A stretch of DNA of 64,000 nucleotides from Gammaproteobacteria bacterium (GCA_013214945.1 JABSRT010000005.1:124001-188000), one strand, 5' to 3'. Positions 49,653 to 59,410 are shown, counted from the stretch's first letter. The notes: generated from the letters alone by a model not told the origin. A program made the numbers and translations.

Positions 49653-50588
49653 ATGAGCACTATAAAACCCTCATTAGTCCAAGTTAGTGATTTCGAACTC
49701 AAGCAACTTAGGGTGTTCAAATCAGTAGTCGATTGCGGTGGATTTGCCGCAGCAGAAACCACCCTAAACATCAGCCGTCCGACCATCAGCATTCATATTG
49801 CTAACCTCGAAACTCGGCTTAATTTAATACTGTGTAAAAGAGGCCGCGGCGGTTTTTCATTGACCGAAGAAGGGGCAATTGTTTATGAGCAAACCAATAA
49901 ACTGCTAGAGCACCTCGACGGCTTTCGTAATACCGTCAACAACCTTAGCTCAAGCCCTACCGGCCAACTTAAAGTCGCATTAAGTGATACCTTAAGCTTG
50001 GACCCGCGCACCCGGTTACCGCAAATTATTAAGCAATTTACCGAGCAAGCACCTGATGTCGAACTGTTTATTGATACCAGCAGTATGAGTGAAATAGAAG
50101 GCAAGGTGCTAAACGATAAATTAGATATTGGCTTTATTCCTTACCACCGGAAATTAGAGGGGCTAACTTATGTTCATTTATTCACTGAGAATAATTACCT
50201 CTACTGTGGCCAAGATCACTCGCTATTTAACTTAAGCGAAGCGCAGCTGACCGAAGATCTGATTAATGATGCCCGATTAGTTCATGCCGGATTAAAACCA
50301 CACGAGGAGGTGTATAACAATCTCTGTTATATGCGCCTGGCGGGTGTTTCATATTTTTATGAATCGCGGATTGCGATGATTTTATCGGGTCACTATATTG
50401 GTTTTCTACCAGAGGCGGTGGCTAAACCCTATGTTGAACAAGGCCAGCTTAAACAGATTGCAATGAGCAACAAAGTTTTTCCTCTGGGCATGGCGGTCGT
50501 CTGCAAAAAATCAATTCATCAAAACCGTGCCAAAGAATTATTCATGCAAACTATTGAACAGATATTTTTAGATTACAATCACGCTTAA
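49653..50588 (+). CDS. LysR-family transcriptional regulator
   Basis: 311 residues from ATG 49653; the frame is open 34 codons upstream, but DNA-binding begins soon after this Met. Winged helix LKQLRVFKSVVDCGGFAAAETTLNISRPTISIHIANLETRL (in pieces, about 17-57), followed by a periplasmic-binding-protein-like effector domain. It converges on the TRAP transporter operon and shares its terminator. Control of that operon is plausible, but the TRAP promoter is 3 kb away, so this is only a guess. Confidence 0.87.
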   Translation: MSTIKPSLVQVSDFELKQLRVFKSVVDCGGFAAAETTLNISRPTISIHIANLETRLNLILCKRGRGGFSLTEEGAIVYEQTNKLLEHLDGFRNTVNNLSSSPTGQLKVALSDTLSLDPRTRLPQIIKQFTEQAPDVELFIDTSSMSEIEGKVLNDKLDIGFIPYHRKLEGLTYVHLFTENNYLYCGQDHSLFNLSEAQLTEDLINDARLVHAGLKPHEEVYNNLCYMRLAGVSYFYESRIAMILSGHYIGFLPEAVAKPYVEQGQLKQIAMSNKVFPLGMAVVCKKSIHQNRAKELFMQTIEQIFLDYNHA

Positions 50589-50606
50589 GACCAATAAAAT
50601 AATCAA

Positions 50607-50643
50607 AAAAAACGGCGGTGCTTAGTAAGCACCGCCGTTTTTT
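50607..50643. terminator. Strong bidirectional terminator
   Basis: A 17-18 bp stem (50607-50624 with 50626-50643, core ACGGCGGTGCTTA) with a minimal loop and flanking A- and T-runs, between the convergent LysR and dctM-like genes. Confidence 0.95.
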
Positions 50644-50659
50644 ATAACCTGCAGCTTAG

Positions 50660-51982
50660 TCAGCCCATTACCAGCTCTGGCAACCACAGTACTAGCTCAG
50701 GAAATATCATACATAAAATCAAGACTGTAAGATTAAGCATAATAAACGGCGCCACTGATTTATAAATATCCCCCATACTGACATCGGCCGGAGCAATGCC
50801 TTTGAGATAAAACAGGGCGAAACCATAAGGTGGAGTCTGAACCGCGATCAATATATTGATAATCATCAGCACGCCAAACCAAATCGGATCGTAACCTAAC
50901 GCGACGGCAATCGGGGTAAAGATTGGCGCACACATCAAGACAATAATAAATTCATCAATAATAAAGCCAAGCAATAACATAATGACTTGAAACATAATGA
51001 TGATCATTATCGGCGGCATATCAAGGCCAGCCGTAAAGCTTGCAACCATGGTTTGCACACCCATCAACAGATGGAAGTTACTAAAGACCGAAGCGCCAAA
51101 GATAATCCACATCGCAACGCTAACTAAAGTCGCGGTCTGGAAACCGGCAGATAGAAACATTTCTCGCTTAAAGCGCTTAAACACTATCGCCAATAAAAGC
51201 GCGCCCACTACCCCGATCGCACCAGACTCGGTTGGCGTTGCGATGCCGGTAATAATGCTGCCTAATACAGCAACAATCAGTAAAATCGCAAACAAACCGT
51301 CGCGGGCAATTCTAAATTTTTGTTTCGGCGTTTTTTCAGCTTCGCCGGCTGGCGTAACTTCTAACGGTGCTCGACTTGGGTTGAGCTTACAACTGATAAC
51401 GACGTAACTAACCAGTAAAATAATCATCATTACCGCTGGCACCATCGCGCCAAGAAACATTCGACCAATTGAATTTTGGGTCGATGCAGCAAACATAATC
51501 ATTGGAATGCTCGGTGGGATCAAGATGCCAAGACCACCGCCTGCCATAATTACACCAAGCGCTAATCGCTTGTCATAACCGCGTTCTAACATCGGCCGTA
51601 GCGCAATACTGCCCGAGGTCATAATGCCAGCGCCAATAATGCCAACCATCGCCCCAATCATCGAACACACGCCAATGACACTAATGGCCAGTGAACCACG
51701 CACCTTGCCAATTAACATCTGGCTAGCATCAAACATCGCATCGCCAATACCTGATTTAGTCAGTAACTGGCCCATGTAAATATATAATGGAATAGCTAGC
51801 AGGATAAAACTGAAATAAGTCGCTTCCAACGTGGTTGGAATAACATTAAATATGCCCTCGCCCCAGGTCATGTAACCCACAGCCATCGCAATACCACCAA
51901 GTGCCAGCCCAACGGGTGCTCCCAGTGCAAAAAATATCAAAATACACAGCAACAAGACGCCTGTTAATAACTCAATACCCAT
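50660..51982 (-). CDS. TRAP transporter large permease (DctM type)
   Basis: 440 residues from ATG 51982, after AAGGAGC. About 12 membrane segments; family stretches PIFTPIAVALGYDPIWFGVL, FGLGILIPPSIP-like GGLGILIPPSIPMIMFA, and GIATPTESGAIG. It is the ion-coupled transport subunit of a TRAP dicarboxylate/solute importer. It overlaps the small-permease gene by 11 bases, so the two are translationally coupled. Confidence 0.93.
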   Translation of the reverse strand: MGIELLTGVLLLCILIFFALGAPVGLALGGIAMAVGYMTWGEGIFNVIPTTLEATYFSFILLAIPLYIYMGQLLTKSGIGDAMFDASQMLIGKVRGSLAISVIGVCSMIGAMVGIIGAGIMTSGSIALRPMLERGYDKRLALGVIMAGGGLGILIPPSIPMIMFAASTQNSIGRMFLGAMVPAVMMIILLVSYVVISCKLNPSRAPLEVTPAGEAEKTPKQKFRIARDGLFAILLIVAVLGSIITGIATPTESGAIGVVGALLLAIVFKRFKREMFLSAGFQTATLVSVAMWIIFGASVFSNFHLLMGVQTMVASFTAGLDMPPIMIIIMFQVIMLLLGFIIDEFIIVLMCAPIFTPIAVALGYDPIWFGVLMIINILIAVQTPPYGFALFYLKGIAPADVSMGDIYKSVAPFIMLNLTVLILCMIFPELVLWLPELVMG

Positions 51983-52520
51983 CAAGGTGCTCCTTTTTTA
52001 CTATACAAAGTTGGCGGCCCGTCGCCAAAAAATACAAATCGGACAACATATCTCTCACAAACTGCACGATAAATAAACCACTGGCGATTATCATCATTAA
52101 CCAAAAATGATACATCGGCGGTGCCCACTCACCTTGGCGACGAAAATCAAACTCAATCGCTTCATCAAATTTATACCAACACTGATCGACAATAATCAGT
52201 AGAAAGAAAATAGCGAGTGAATAAGTAATTAAATTAAAGATACTTTTGGTTGTTGGCGAAACCTTATTATAGAGAATATCAACGTTAATATGAGCTCGCT
52301 GCTGCTGCGCGTAAGCGCCACCTAGCGCGGCGATATAACCAAATAAAAACAATGAAACGTCGTAGGCCCAAATTGTCGGGCTATCCAGAAAATAACGAGA
52401 AAACACTTCGAAAGCGACGACACCAGCCAAAAAAGGCATCAGACAAGCGGCCAACATACCCGTGTATTTGACAATAAAATCAGCGCCACGGCAGTAGCCA
52501 GTTAAGGTCGAGGTAAACAT
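51972..52520 (-). CDS. TRAP transporter small permease (DctQ type)
   Basis: 182 residues, four membrane segments. The conserved motif AYDVSLFLFGYIAALGGAYAQQQRAHINVDIL (in parts, about 55-85) is typical of DctQ. It forms a complex with the DctM-type subunit. AGGACTGTTCT precedes the ATG. It is separated from the dctP-like gene by a 105-base gap with two hairpins. Confidence 0.92.
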   Translation of the reverse strand: MFTSTLTGYCRGADFIVKYTGMLAACLMPFLAGVVAFEVFSRYFLDSPTIWAYDVSLFLFGYIAALGGAYAQQQRAHINVDILYNKVSPTTKSIFNLITYSLAIFFLLIIVDQCWYKFDEAIEFDFRRQGEWAPPMYHFWLMMIIASGLFIVQFVRDMLSDLYFLATGRQLCIVKKEHLDGY

Positions 52521-52559
52521 AGAACAGTCCTACAATGCAAAAGTAAACGAAAATGACTG

Positions 52560-52619
52560 ATACCAATTACATTTTAAATGTAATTGGTATGATTCGGCGC
52601 TTAAGTTTAAGCGCCGAAT
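52560..52619 (-). other. Two tandem hairpins between the TRAP binding-protein and permease genes
   Basis: Stem A (52560-52590) is an AT-rich near-perfect palindrome with arms ATACCAATTACATTT. Stem B is 13 bp, ATTCGGCGCTTAA (52592-52604) with TTAAGCGCCGAAT (52607-52619), just 6 bases after the dctP stop in transcription direction. No U-run follows. They fit an mRNA-stability or partial-termination role that keeps binding protein above permease. Confidence 0.6.
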
Positions 52620-52625
52620 GTCAGA

Positions 52626-53645
52626 TTAACCTTGCTTAAGAATCTCGATCAATTCTTTGCTGTATTTATCTTTAGCGGCATATTCATCCCACAATGATAA
52701 ACCAGCATCAGCCCAGGATTTTTTGTCTGCTGCGCTAGCTTCAGGGCTCCACTTAAGGCCTTTAGCTTCCATTTCTGCAACGGCTTCAGATTCCCATTTC
52801 TTAGAATTTGTCAGCTGCGCTTGCGCATGCATCTCTGTTGCTTTACGTACTGCTGCTTTTAGATCGTCAGGTAATTTCTTCCAGGCACGACGATTAACGA
52901 CGATAGGTAGAACCTGAGCGCCGGCAAGCGGTAAACGATACATGTAACTTGCAACTTCAACGTGGTTACCGTCGCGGTGATCAATCATGTTACTACCGAT
53001 AGAACCGTCGATAACGCCAGTCGCTAAACTGGTGTAAATTTCGCTCCAAGCAAGTGAAACTGGTGCAGCACCTAAGTTACGCAGGAATTTACCGTAAGCA
53101 CCTGGCGCACGAATTTTCAGACCTTTAAAATCGGCAATCGAGTTAATTGGCTTTTTAGTGATAATGTAAACCGCTGGCTGAATGTAAGGTTCTAGCCATA
53201 CCATGCCTTGTGAGCCGTATGCTTTCTCTAAAACTTTATCCCAACCTTTATCGCGGAACAAAGACTGCAGTTCAGCTGCATCATCGGTGCCACCAGGCAA
53301 ACCGATTTCAACAACGCCAGCAGGTAATTCACCAGCATGCATTGACTGGAACGGAGCGCCCATCGTTAATAAACCAGACTTAACCGCGCCTAATAAACCT
53401 GCAGTACCGACACCTTCACCAGAATACAAAACTTGAACTTTAATTTTGCCATCTGATAATTTTTCAATGTCTTTACCCAAATTTTCGTATAACTCACCAA
53501 AGGCAGTACCACGACTATAAAGGTTGCTAAAGCGCCAGTTATGGTCAGCAGCAGCAACATCGGCAGCAATCATGCTCAAACCTAGGCTCATCAGCACGGC
53601 TGTTGTAGATAATTTTTTCTTTAACTTCATCACGTTACTAAGCAT
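52626..53645 (-). CDS. TRAP transporter substrate-binding protein (DctP family)
   Basis: 339 residues. Signal peptide 1-33 (KLKKKLSTTAVLMSLGLSMIAADVAAA). DctP-fold stretches: RGTAFGELYENLGKDIEKLSDGKIKVQVLYSG, and FKGLKIRAPGAYGKFLRNLGAAPVSLAWSEIYTSLATGVIDG (in pieces), where the conserved Arg of IRAPG binds a carboxylate. A carboxylate-containing solute is therefore likely. AAGGAAAAAG precedes ATG 53645. It is the first gene of the minus-strand TRAP operon. Confidence 0.92.
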   Translation of the reverse strand: MLSNVMKLKKKLSTTAVLMSLGLSMIAADVAAADHNWRFSNLYSRGTAFGELYENLGKDIEKLSDGKIKVQVLYSGEGVGTAGLLGAVKSGLLTMGAPFQSMHAGELPAGVVEIGLPGGTDDAAELQSLFRDKGWDKVLEKAYGSQGMVWLEPYIQPAVYIITKKPINSIADFKGLKIRAPGAYGKFLRNLGAAPVSLAWSEIYTSLATGVIDGSIGSNMIDHRDGNHVEVASYMYRLPLAGAQVLPIVVNRRAWKKLPDDLKAAVRKATEMHAQAQLTNSKKWESEAVAEMEAKGLKWSPEASAADKKSWADAGLSLWDEYAAKDKYSKELIEILKQG

Positions 53646-54166
53646 TCTTTTTCCTTATTATTAAATACATTCGCTCACAACTTATTACAAGTTGTTAACT
53701 TATTGGAACTTAACTCCCAACGCAGGAAGGCGATAGGGCACAGACAAATCCAGTAAGTAATTGTTTAATCAATAAAACAAAATACAATCAGTTTATTAAC
53801 ATCGATTTACATTTTTAAATCGGCCGAATCATTGCATAATGATTAAGGTTGATAAATTCGACCTAATCAACGCAAAGGTTTAGTTTTCTTTACCTAATAC
53901 GCGAGTGTTAAATGGAACATTCGTTATGCCATAGCTTCGAGTAAAAATTTATCGAATGCCTATGCAAGACCAAATAATCGATCTGAGAGTGAAATTATCG
54001 GGGATTCTACGATGATATGAACGAAACAAGAAAGACTAACCAGCATTTATTTCAAGTAAGTTAAAACAATAATTTATGATTTATCTGATGGTTAGAGAAT
54101 TTCATGGCTGTAAAACCTTACCTTTGACGCTCCAGCGAGCACCAAAGATAATATCTTCAACGCACT
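53646..54166. other. 521-base gap with the TRAP promoter region
   Basis: No gene is supported here. The right side of the TRAP start must carry its promoter; I see AT-rich sequence with short dyads (AAGTTGTTAACTT at about 53688-53700) but no defined regulator site. The 54100-54160 part carries a short minus-strand open frame just after the glycosylase gene, discussed under rejected items. Confidence 0.4.
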
Positions 54167-54868
54167 TTAAGCGAAGCCAACTCGATTATCGCCGCAACTA
54201 TACGCAACTATCATGCTCATTTCGGTCAATGACAAACCAGTTTCTTGGTGCCATAGGTTAAATTGATTTTGGATCGCATGAAGACTGCCTTTTGTTTGCA
54301 GCCCGCCGGTAATAATATCGCGACTGCGCATATAATCTTCAATGTCGTGGGACAAACGGAAGGTGTCTTTACCCAAACCGCGCAACACGTTTAAGCCAGT
54401 ATTACCGCCAAGGCGATTGCCCTGTTTTTTGAGCAACGCACATAAGCCAATAATATCGTCGATTGGCCAATTGGCAATAAACGCGCCAATTGGCCCGTGT
54501 TCACGCTCAATGTTTTTAATCATTTGGGCGTTATCACGAATGGTGAATACTTTTTTAAGGTTACGAATAATCTTAGGATCTGTCGCTTTACGCTCAAGCA
54601 TTTCGTCGGGCATCATTAATATTTTTTCAAGTTCAAAATTAAAAAAATGCTCCTCAAAACCTGGCCACTTATTTTCGACCACTCGCCACACAAAGCCTGA
54701 TTTAAACACCGATTTGGTCATTTGTGCCAAGACCCGATCTGACGGCAACTGACTAATGTTTTCGTTAGACACAGGAATTTCAACTAAAGCCGCCAACGCG
54801 GCCTCGCCACCTTTACGCTCGGCAGCGCGTGCTAGCACCGCCGCAAAGGTTTCATGATTAGCGCTCAT
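54167..54868 (-). CDS. DNA-3-methyladenine glycosylase I-like protein
   Basis: 233 residues. HhH-glycosylase-like pattern: KSGFVWRVVENKWPGFEEHF near 54-73, RNLKKVFTIRDNAQMI, and LGGNTGLNVLRGLGKDTF near 150-168. It resembles the Tag-family proteins encoded with M3 peptidases in marine gammaproteobacteria. It would remove alkylated bases. Its ATG lies 2 bases after the prlC stop, so it is the second gene of a prlC operon. The family call is solid, the substrate is not proven. Confidence 0.8.
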   Translation of the reverse strand: MSANHETFAAVLARAAERKGGEAALAALVEIPVSNENISQLPSDRVLAQMTKSVFKSGFVWRVVENKWPGFEEHFFNFELEKILMMPDEMLERKATDPKIIRNLKKVFTIRDNAQMIKNIEREHGPIGAFIANWPIDDIIGLCALLKKQGNRLGGNTGLNVLRGLGKDTFRLSHDIEDYMRSRDIITGGLQTKGSLHAIQNQFNLWHQETGLSLTEMSMIVAYSCGDNRVGFA

Positions 54869-54870
54869 GT

Positions 54871-56943
54871 TTAAGCGCCAATACCACTATGACGTAACAA
54901 AGCATCAACCTGAGGCTCGCGGCCCATGAAGTTTTTAAATAGCTCCATTGGCTCTTTCGAACCGCCCATTTCTAAAATGTTCTGCATAAATGACAGCCCG
55001 GTTTCGCGGTTAAAAATACCGTCTTGCTCGAATTTAGAAAAAGCATCGGCCGACAATACTTCGGCCCATTTATAGCTGTAATAACCCGCGGCGTAACCAC
55101 CGGCAAAAATATGCGAGAAACCATGCTGAAAACGATTAAAGGCTGGCGGCTGGATCACGCTGTATTTTTGACGAACATCAGCCAACACTTGCGCCACTTG
55201 CGCGCCCTGCTTAGGGTCAAACTCAAGATGCAGTCTAAAGTCGAACAATGAAAACTCTAGCTGACGGATCATTTGCATCGCGCTGTGGTAATTACGCGCC
55301 GCTAACAACTTGTCTAACATGTCTTTTGGTAACGGCTCACCCGTTTGGTAATGACCAGAAATAAACGATAGCGCCTCTTCTTGCCAACACCAGTTTTCAA
55401 GGAATTGACTCGGTAATTCAACCGCGTCCCATGGCACGCCATTAATACCAGACACCGCGCCAATATCAACCTGGGTCAGCATGTGGTGTAAACCATGACC
55501 AAACTCATGAAACAAGGTCACTAATTCGTTATGGGTAAACAAGGCAGGCTTGTCACCCACTGGCTTGTTAAAGTTACACGTTAAGTAAGCCACTGGGTTT
55601 TGCAGTGTTTTATCGCTGGTGATCCGACGTGCTAAACAGTCGTCCATCCATGCGCCGCCACGTTTGTGTTCGCGTGCAAACAGATCTAAATAAAAGCTGC
55701 CACGGTGCTGGCCGTTCACGTCGCTAATATTGTAAAACTTAACATCTTTGTGCCAAGTATCTATTTCTGTCTGTTCAACAATAGTTAAACCGTATAACCG
55801 TGACACCACTTCAAACAAGCCGCTAACCGCCTTGTCTTGTGGAAAATAAGGCTTAAGCTCTTCGTCTGAAATAGCATAAGTATGCTGTTTCAGTTTTTCT
55901 GAGTAATAGGTTAAGTCCCACGCTTCAATTTCGGTTGCGCCACATTCAGTTTTAGCAAATTCAAGCAGCTGATCTAAATCTTGTTGTGCTTGCGGCTTTG
56001 ATTTTTGAGCCAAATCTTCTAAAAAGTTCACCACCTGACTCGGATCTTGCGCCATTTTAGTCGCCAATGATTTGTCGGCGTAGCTCGCAAAACCTAATAA
56101 CTGCGCCAGCTCATGACGCAATGCCAATGTTTCATCGATAATATCGCTGTTGTCCCACTTGCCGGCATGTGGCCCTTGGTCAGAAGCGCGTGTTGCAAAG
56201 GCTTCATAAACTTCGGCCCGTAATTCGCGGTTATCAGCATAAGTAATCACCGGTAAATAACTTGGGAATTCCAGTGTCAGTAAATAACCCTCAAGATCTT
56301 TCTCTTTAGCACCGTGCTGAGCCGCTTCAATCGCACTGTCTGGCAAACCAGCAAGATCGCTAACGTCGGTCACTAACTTGCTCCAACCTGAAGTCGCATC
56401 AAGCACATTGTTGCTAAATTTAGAACCTAGCTCTGACAAACGTTTGCTAATTTCGCCGTAACGTTGCTGCTGCTCGTCTGTTAACGCAATACCTGACAAT
56501 TTAAAGTCACGTAAAGAGTCTGTAATTACTTTTTGTTTAACGTCATCAAGGCTCGCAAAATCATTGCTGTCAGCAATTTGCTGATAGGCCTGATACAACG
56601 CTTTGTTTTGACCAACCCAAGTGCCGTATTCGCTCAGTAGTGGCAAACATGCTTCATAAGCAACGCGTAATTCATCACTGTTTAACACGCCATTAAGATG
56701 ACCGACTGGCGACCAAATACGACCCAACTTATCGTCTGATTCTTCTAAAGGTGCAACCAAATTATCCCAAGTGTAAGCGGTATTATCATTAAGTACCTGC
56801 TCAACCTTTTCGCGACACAACGCAATAGCCGCTTTAACGGCTGGCTCGATATGAGCGGGTTTAATCGCGCTAAACGGTGGTAAACCTGTCATTGAAAATA
56901 ATGGGTTATCGGTTAAGTTGGCATTCTCTACTGAAGCTGTCAT
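54871..56943 (-). CDS. prlC: Oligopeptidase A (M3 family)
   Basis: 690 residues (E. coli OpdA/PrlC 680). The zinc motif H479-E480-F-G-H483 in LFHEFGHGLHHML is followed by WDAVELPSQFLENWCW, and the N-terminus NPLFSMTGLPPFSAIKPAHIEPA is typical of the enzyme. It is a cytosolic metallopeptidase degrading signal peptides and short peptides. It is divergent from gor across 132 bases. Confidence 0.95.
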   Translation of the reverse strand: MTASVENANLTDNPLFSMTGLPPFSAIKPAHIEPAVKAAIALCREKVEQVLNDNTAYTWDNLVAPLEESDDKLGRIWSPVGHLNGVLNSDELRVAYEACLPLLSEYGTWVGQNKALYQAYQQIADSNDFASLDDVKQKVITDSLRDFKLSGIALTDEQQQRYGEISKRLSELGSKFSNNVLDATSGWSKLVTDVSDLAGLPDSAIEAAQHGAKEKDLEGYLLTLEFPSYLPVITYADNRELRAEVYEAFATRASDQGPHAGKWDNSDIIDETLALRHELAQLLGFASYADKSLATKMAQDPSQVVNFLEDLAQKSKPQAQQDLDQLLEFAKTECGATEIEAWDLTYYSEKLKQHTYAISDEELKPYFPQDKAVSGLFEVVSRLYGLTIVEQTEIDTWHKDVKFYNISDVNGQHRGSFYLDLFAREHKRGGAWMDDCLARRITSDKTLQNPVAYLTCNFNKPVGDKPALFTHNELVTLFHEFGHGLHHMLTQVDIGAVSGINGVPWDAVELPSQFLENWCWQEEALSFISGHYQTGEPLPKDMLDKLLAARNYHSAMQMIRQLEFSLFDFRLHLEFDPKQGAQVAQVLADVRQKYSVIQPPAFNRFQHGFSHIFAGGYAAGYYSYKWAEVLSADAFSKFEQDGIFNRETGLSFMQNILEMGGSKEPMELFKNFMGREPQVDALLRHSGIGA

Positions 56944-57075
56944 CGGCGATCCTTGAATGTTTAGTTTATATCTACAAGATGGGGCTAAATACGCCAGATT
57001 TCAAGCGACTTGCTTTATTTATCTTATGCCCCTATATATAGTTAAACTTCTGCACATTACTTATTAGGATTTAAC

Positions 57076-58425
57076 ATGATTGAACAATTTGACTATATCG
57101 CCATTGGCGGTGGTAGCGGCGGCATAGCCAGCGCAAACCGTGCCGCTATGCACGGCCAAAAAGCCGCGATTATCGAGGCCAAAGCCTTAGGCGGCACCTG
57201 CGTCAATGTTGGTTGTGTGCCTAAAAAAGTGATGTGGTATGCCGGTCATATCGCTGAAGCATTAACTTATGCGCCAGATTATGGCTTTAAATTAGAGCGC
57301 CAAGGTTTTGATTGGTCGCAATTGGTTAAAGAGCGCGAAGCCTATATTGGCCGTATTCATCAATCGTATGATCGGGTATTAGCAAAAAATGAAATTACCG
57401 TTATTAATGGTTACGCCAAATTTATCGATGCCAATACGGTTGAAGTTGATGGCAAACAATATCGCGCTAAGCACATCACTATTGCGGTAGGCGGCACCCC
57501 TGTTATTCCTGACATTGTCGGCGCGGAACATGGCATTGATTCAAATGGGTTTTTCGAGTTAACAGAGCAACCAAAACGCGTTGCCGTTGTGGGCGCGGGT
57601 TATATAGCAGTTGAATTAGCCGGTGTAATGCATGCCCTTGGCAGCGAAACTCACCTGTTGGTCAGAAAATCAAAACCGTTACGTTCGTTCGACCCAATGT
57701 TAAGCGATACCTTGGTTGATATTATGGCTACCGAAGGGCCAACGTTACATACCAACAGCGTGCCAAAATCGGTCACCAAAAATAGCGATGGTTCATTGAC
57801 CCTAGCGCTTGAAAATGGCGAAAGCATTGAGATTGACTGCCTAGTGTGGGCAATTGGCCGCCGCCCGGTCACCGAAAATCTTAACCTAGCAGCGGCTGGT
57901 GTCACCACCAATGCGCGCGGTTATATTGAGTCAGACAAGTTTGAAAACACCAATGTTGAAGGTATTTATGCCCTGGGTGATGTCACTGGTAAAGTTGAAT
58001 TAACGCCAGTTGCTGTAGCTGCCGGTCGTCATTTAGCCGAGCGCTTGTTTAACAACAAAACCGATGCCCATCTTGATTACACTGACATTGCGACAGTGGT
58101 CTTTAGCCATCCACCAATTGGCACCATTGGTTTAAGCGAACAAGCGGCCATTGAGCAGTTTGGCAACGATAATGTAAAATGCTACAACTCTTCATTTACC
58201 GCCATGTACAGCGCCATTACCCAGCACCGCCAGCCGACAAAAATGAAGCTAGTATGTGCAGGAGCTGACGAAAAAGTTGTTGGTTTGCATTGCATTGGCT
58301 TTAACTGCGATGAAGTTATTCAAGGTTTTGCCGTGGCGATTAAAATGGGCGCAACCAAAGCCGATTTCGATCGTACCGTAGCGATTCACCCAACCTCGGG
58401 CGAAGAATTCGTTACGATGCGCTAG
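57076..58425 (+). CDS. gor: Glutathione-disulfide reductase
   Basis: 449 residues (E. coli Gor 450). FAD motif GGGSGG at 11-16, redox disulfide C42-VNVG-C47 in [18 protein letters not shown]-binding [13 protein letters not shown] near 175, and C-terminal HPTSGEE with catalytic H438 and E443. It keeps glutathione reduced in the cytosol. AGGATTTAAC precedes the ATG. Confidence 0.97.
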   Translation: MIEQFDYIAIGGGSGGIASANRAAMHGQKAAIIEAKALGGTCVNVGCVPKKVMWYAGHIAEALTYAPDYGFKLERQGFDWSQLVKEREAYIGRIHQSYDRVLAKNEITVINGYAKFIDANTVEVDGKQYRAKHITIAVGGTPVIPDIVGAEHGIDSNGFFELTEQPKRVAVVGAGYIAVELAGVMHALGSETHLLVRKSKPLRSFDPMLSDTLVDIMATEGPTLHTNSVPKSVTKNSDGSLTLALENGESIEIDCLVWAIGRRPVTENLNLAAAGVTTNARGYIESDKFENTNVEGIYALGDVTGKVELTPVAVAAGRHLAERLFNNKTDAHLDYTDIATVVFSHPPIGTIGLSEQAAIEQFGNDNVKCYNSSFTAMYSAITQHRQPTKMKLVCAGADEKVVGLHCIGFNCDEVIQGFAVAIKMGATKADFDRTVAIHPTSGEEFVTMR

Positions 58426-58445
58426 AGCTTGATTTAGCAAAATTA

Positions 58446-58481
58446 AAGTTGGTATCTCGGCAATGGGATATCAACTTGTTA
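58446..58481. terminator. Hairpin after gor
   Basis: AAGTTGGTATC (58446-58456) pairs with GATATCAACTT (58467-58477) with one G-U wobble and a 10-nt loop, between gor and the convergent disrupted lipoprotein gene. Confidence 0.5.
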
Positions 58482-58759
58482 TAGCTCTTTACAACGAAAC
58501 TCTAACTTTGCTTGTGCATCATACTTAAATGAGAACATGTCTTTACTTGTCACTTCAATCTGCATATATTTTTTGCTACAAAATAAATTGATTTCTTTTA
58601 ATGCATCAGCTTTAACTTGCGAACCAGTAGTATCAAATCCTTTTTCTGACCGCGGTATTAAATACTCACAACTGCTCATGGAACAACTTCTGATGAAGTC
58701 GTACATCCAGATAGAACCAAAAATATCGGCAATAATATATTTAATACCCATAAAAACAT
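58479..58759 (-). pseudogene. Small lipoprotein gene split by a frameshift
   Basis: On the minus strand ATG 58759 opens a 27-codon frame that is a complete lipoprotein signal, ending LVLSGC with C19, then SSEVVP and a TGA at 58678-58676. The TGA overlaps, as ATGA, an ATG at 58679 of a second frame. That frame runs 66 codons to 58479 and starts MSSCEYLIPRSEKGFD. Joining the two needs one missing base near 58680 (or a -1 slip) and gives a lipoprotein of about 93 residues. I recognise no family. It could be a frameshift mutation, a sequencing error, or two translationally coupled peptides; the second part alone has no export signal. A longer minus-strand frame from 58751 lacks the lipoprotein signal. 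Confidence 0.5.
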
Positions 58760-58861
58760 TTCTACCATCAATAATTCAATGACCATGATAATCCGATGTC
58801 AAACATCAAAAAGTGCGTTAATATCGCTGTTCAAATATTGAGATAACAGCAGGAATACAAA

Positions 58862-59284
58862 ATGAGTAAAGGTGCAGGTGGCACATCAGGTGGAATTGGT
58901 CAGTTTTTCATTGGCTTAATTATGTTGTGCAGCGGTTTTTATTTGTTACTCAGCGCTATTACGGTCAGGTCTGGCTTTGGCATGGGATCGCATCTTTATG
59001 GTTTTTCAATGCTAGGCTCACGCGTCGGCATAACCACTGGCATGGTAATGGTGCCTTTCATTTTTGGTATTGGTCTCATTTTTTATAACAGTAAAAACTA
59101 TCTCGGCTGGATTTTAACGATTGGTTCGATCAGTGCGATGTTATTTGGTGTGATAACCTCAATTAGTTTTCATATGCGAACCATGTCAGCGTTCGAGTTA
59201 ATCACGATTTTAGTGCTAGCCGTTGGCGGTTTAGGTTTATTCCTGCGTTCGCTAAAAACCCTAGATAACAACCTTAGTGAATAA
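58862..59284 (+). CDS. Small integral-membrane protein of unknown function
   Basis: 140 residues with a Gly/Ser-rich start (MSKGAGGTSGG) and four hydrophobic segments (about 14-33, 58-75, 82-101 and 112-131). AGGAATACAAA precedes the ATG. No conserved catalytic motif, and I do not recognise the family. It lies between the disrupted lipoprotein gene (divergent) and the convergent glutaminase gene. Confidence 0.65.
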   Translation: MSKGAGGTSGGIGQFFIGLIMLCSGFYLLLSAITVRSGFGMGSHLYGFSMLGSRVGITTGMVMVPFIFGIGLIFYNSKNYLGWILTIGSISAMLFGVITSISFHMRTMSAFELITILVLAVGGLGLFLRSLKTLDNNLSE

Positions 59285-59410
59285 TAGAGCAAGCTAAATT
59301 GATATTATCTTGATTGCATAAAGCAAACGGAAAGGAAGGACGCATAAAATGAAATTGAAATTCAATCGCTTTTTCCGCCCTACCTAACTTGTCCAGATTT
59401 GTATGACCGC

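Noticed and set aside
54101-54166. Short minus-strand frame after the glycosylase stop reading VEDIIFGARWSVKGK before a stop
   Set aside because: It reads like a protein C-terminus but has no start and is too short to assign; it could be a gene relic or chance.
54076-54261. Plus-strand 61-codon frame at the glycosylase 3' end
   Set aside because: It overlaps the glycosylase gene in antisense and lacks a Shine-Dalgarno or recognisable motif.
58537-58782. Plus-strand open frame of 81 codons over the disrupted lipoprotein gene
   Set aside because: The opposite strand carries a clear lipoprotein signal and protein-like sequence; this frame has neither.
59349-59387. Twelve-codon plus-strand ORF with a good AAGGAAGG ribosome site
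   Set aside because: Too short and without conservation evidence; not enough to call a small gene or leader peptide.
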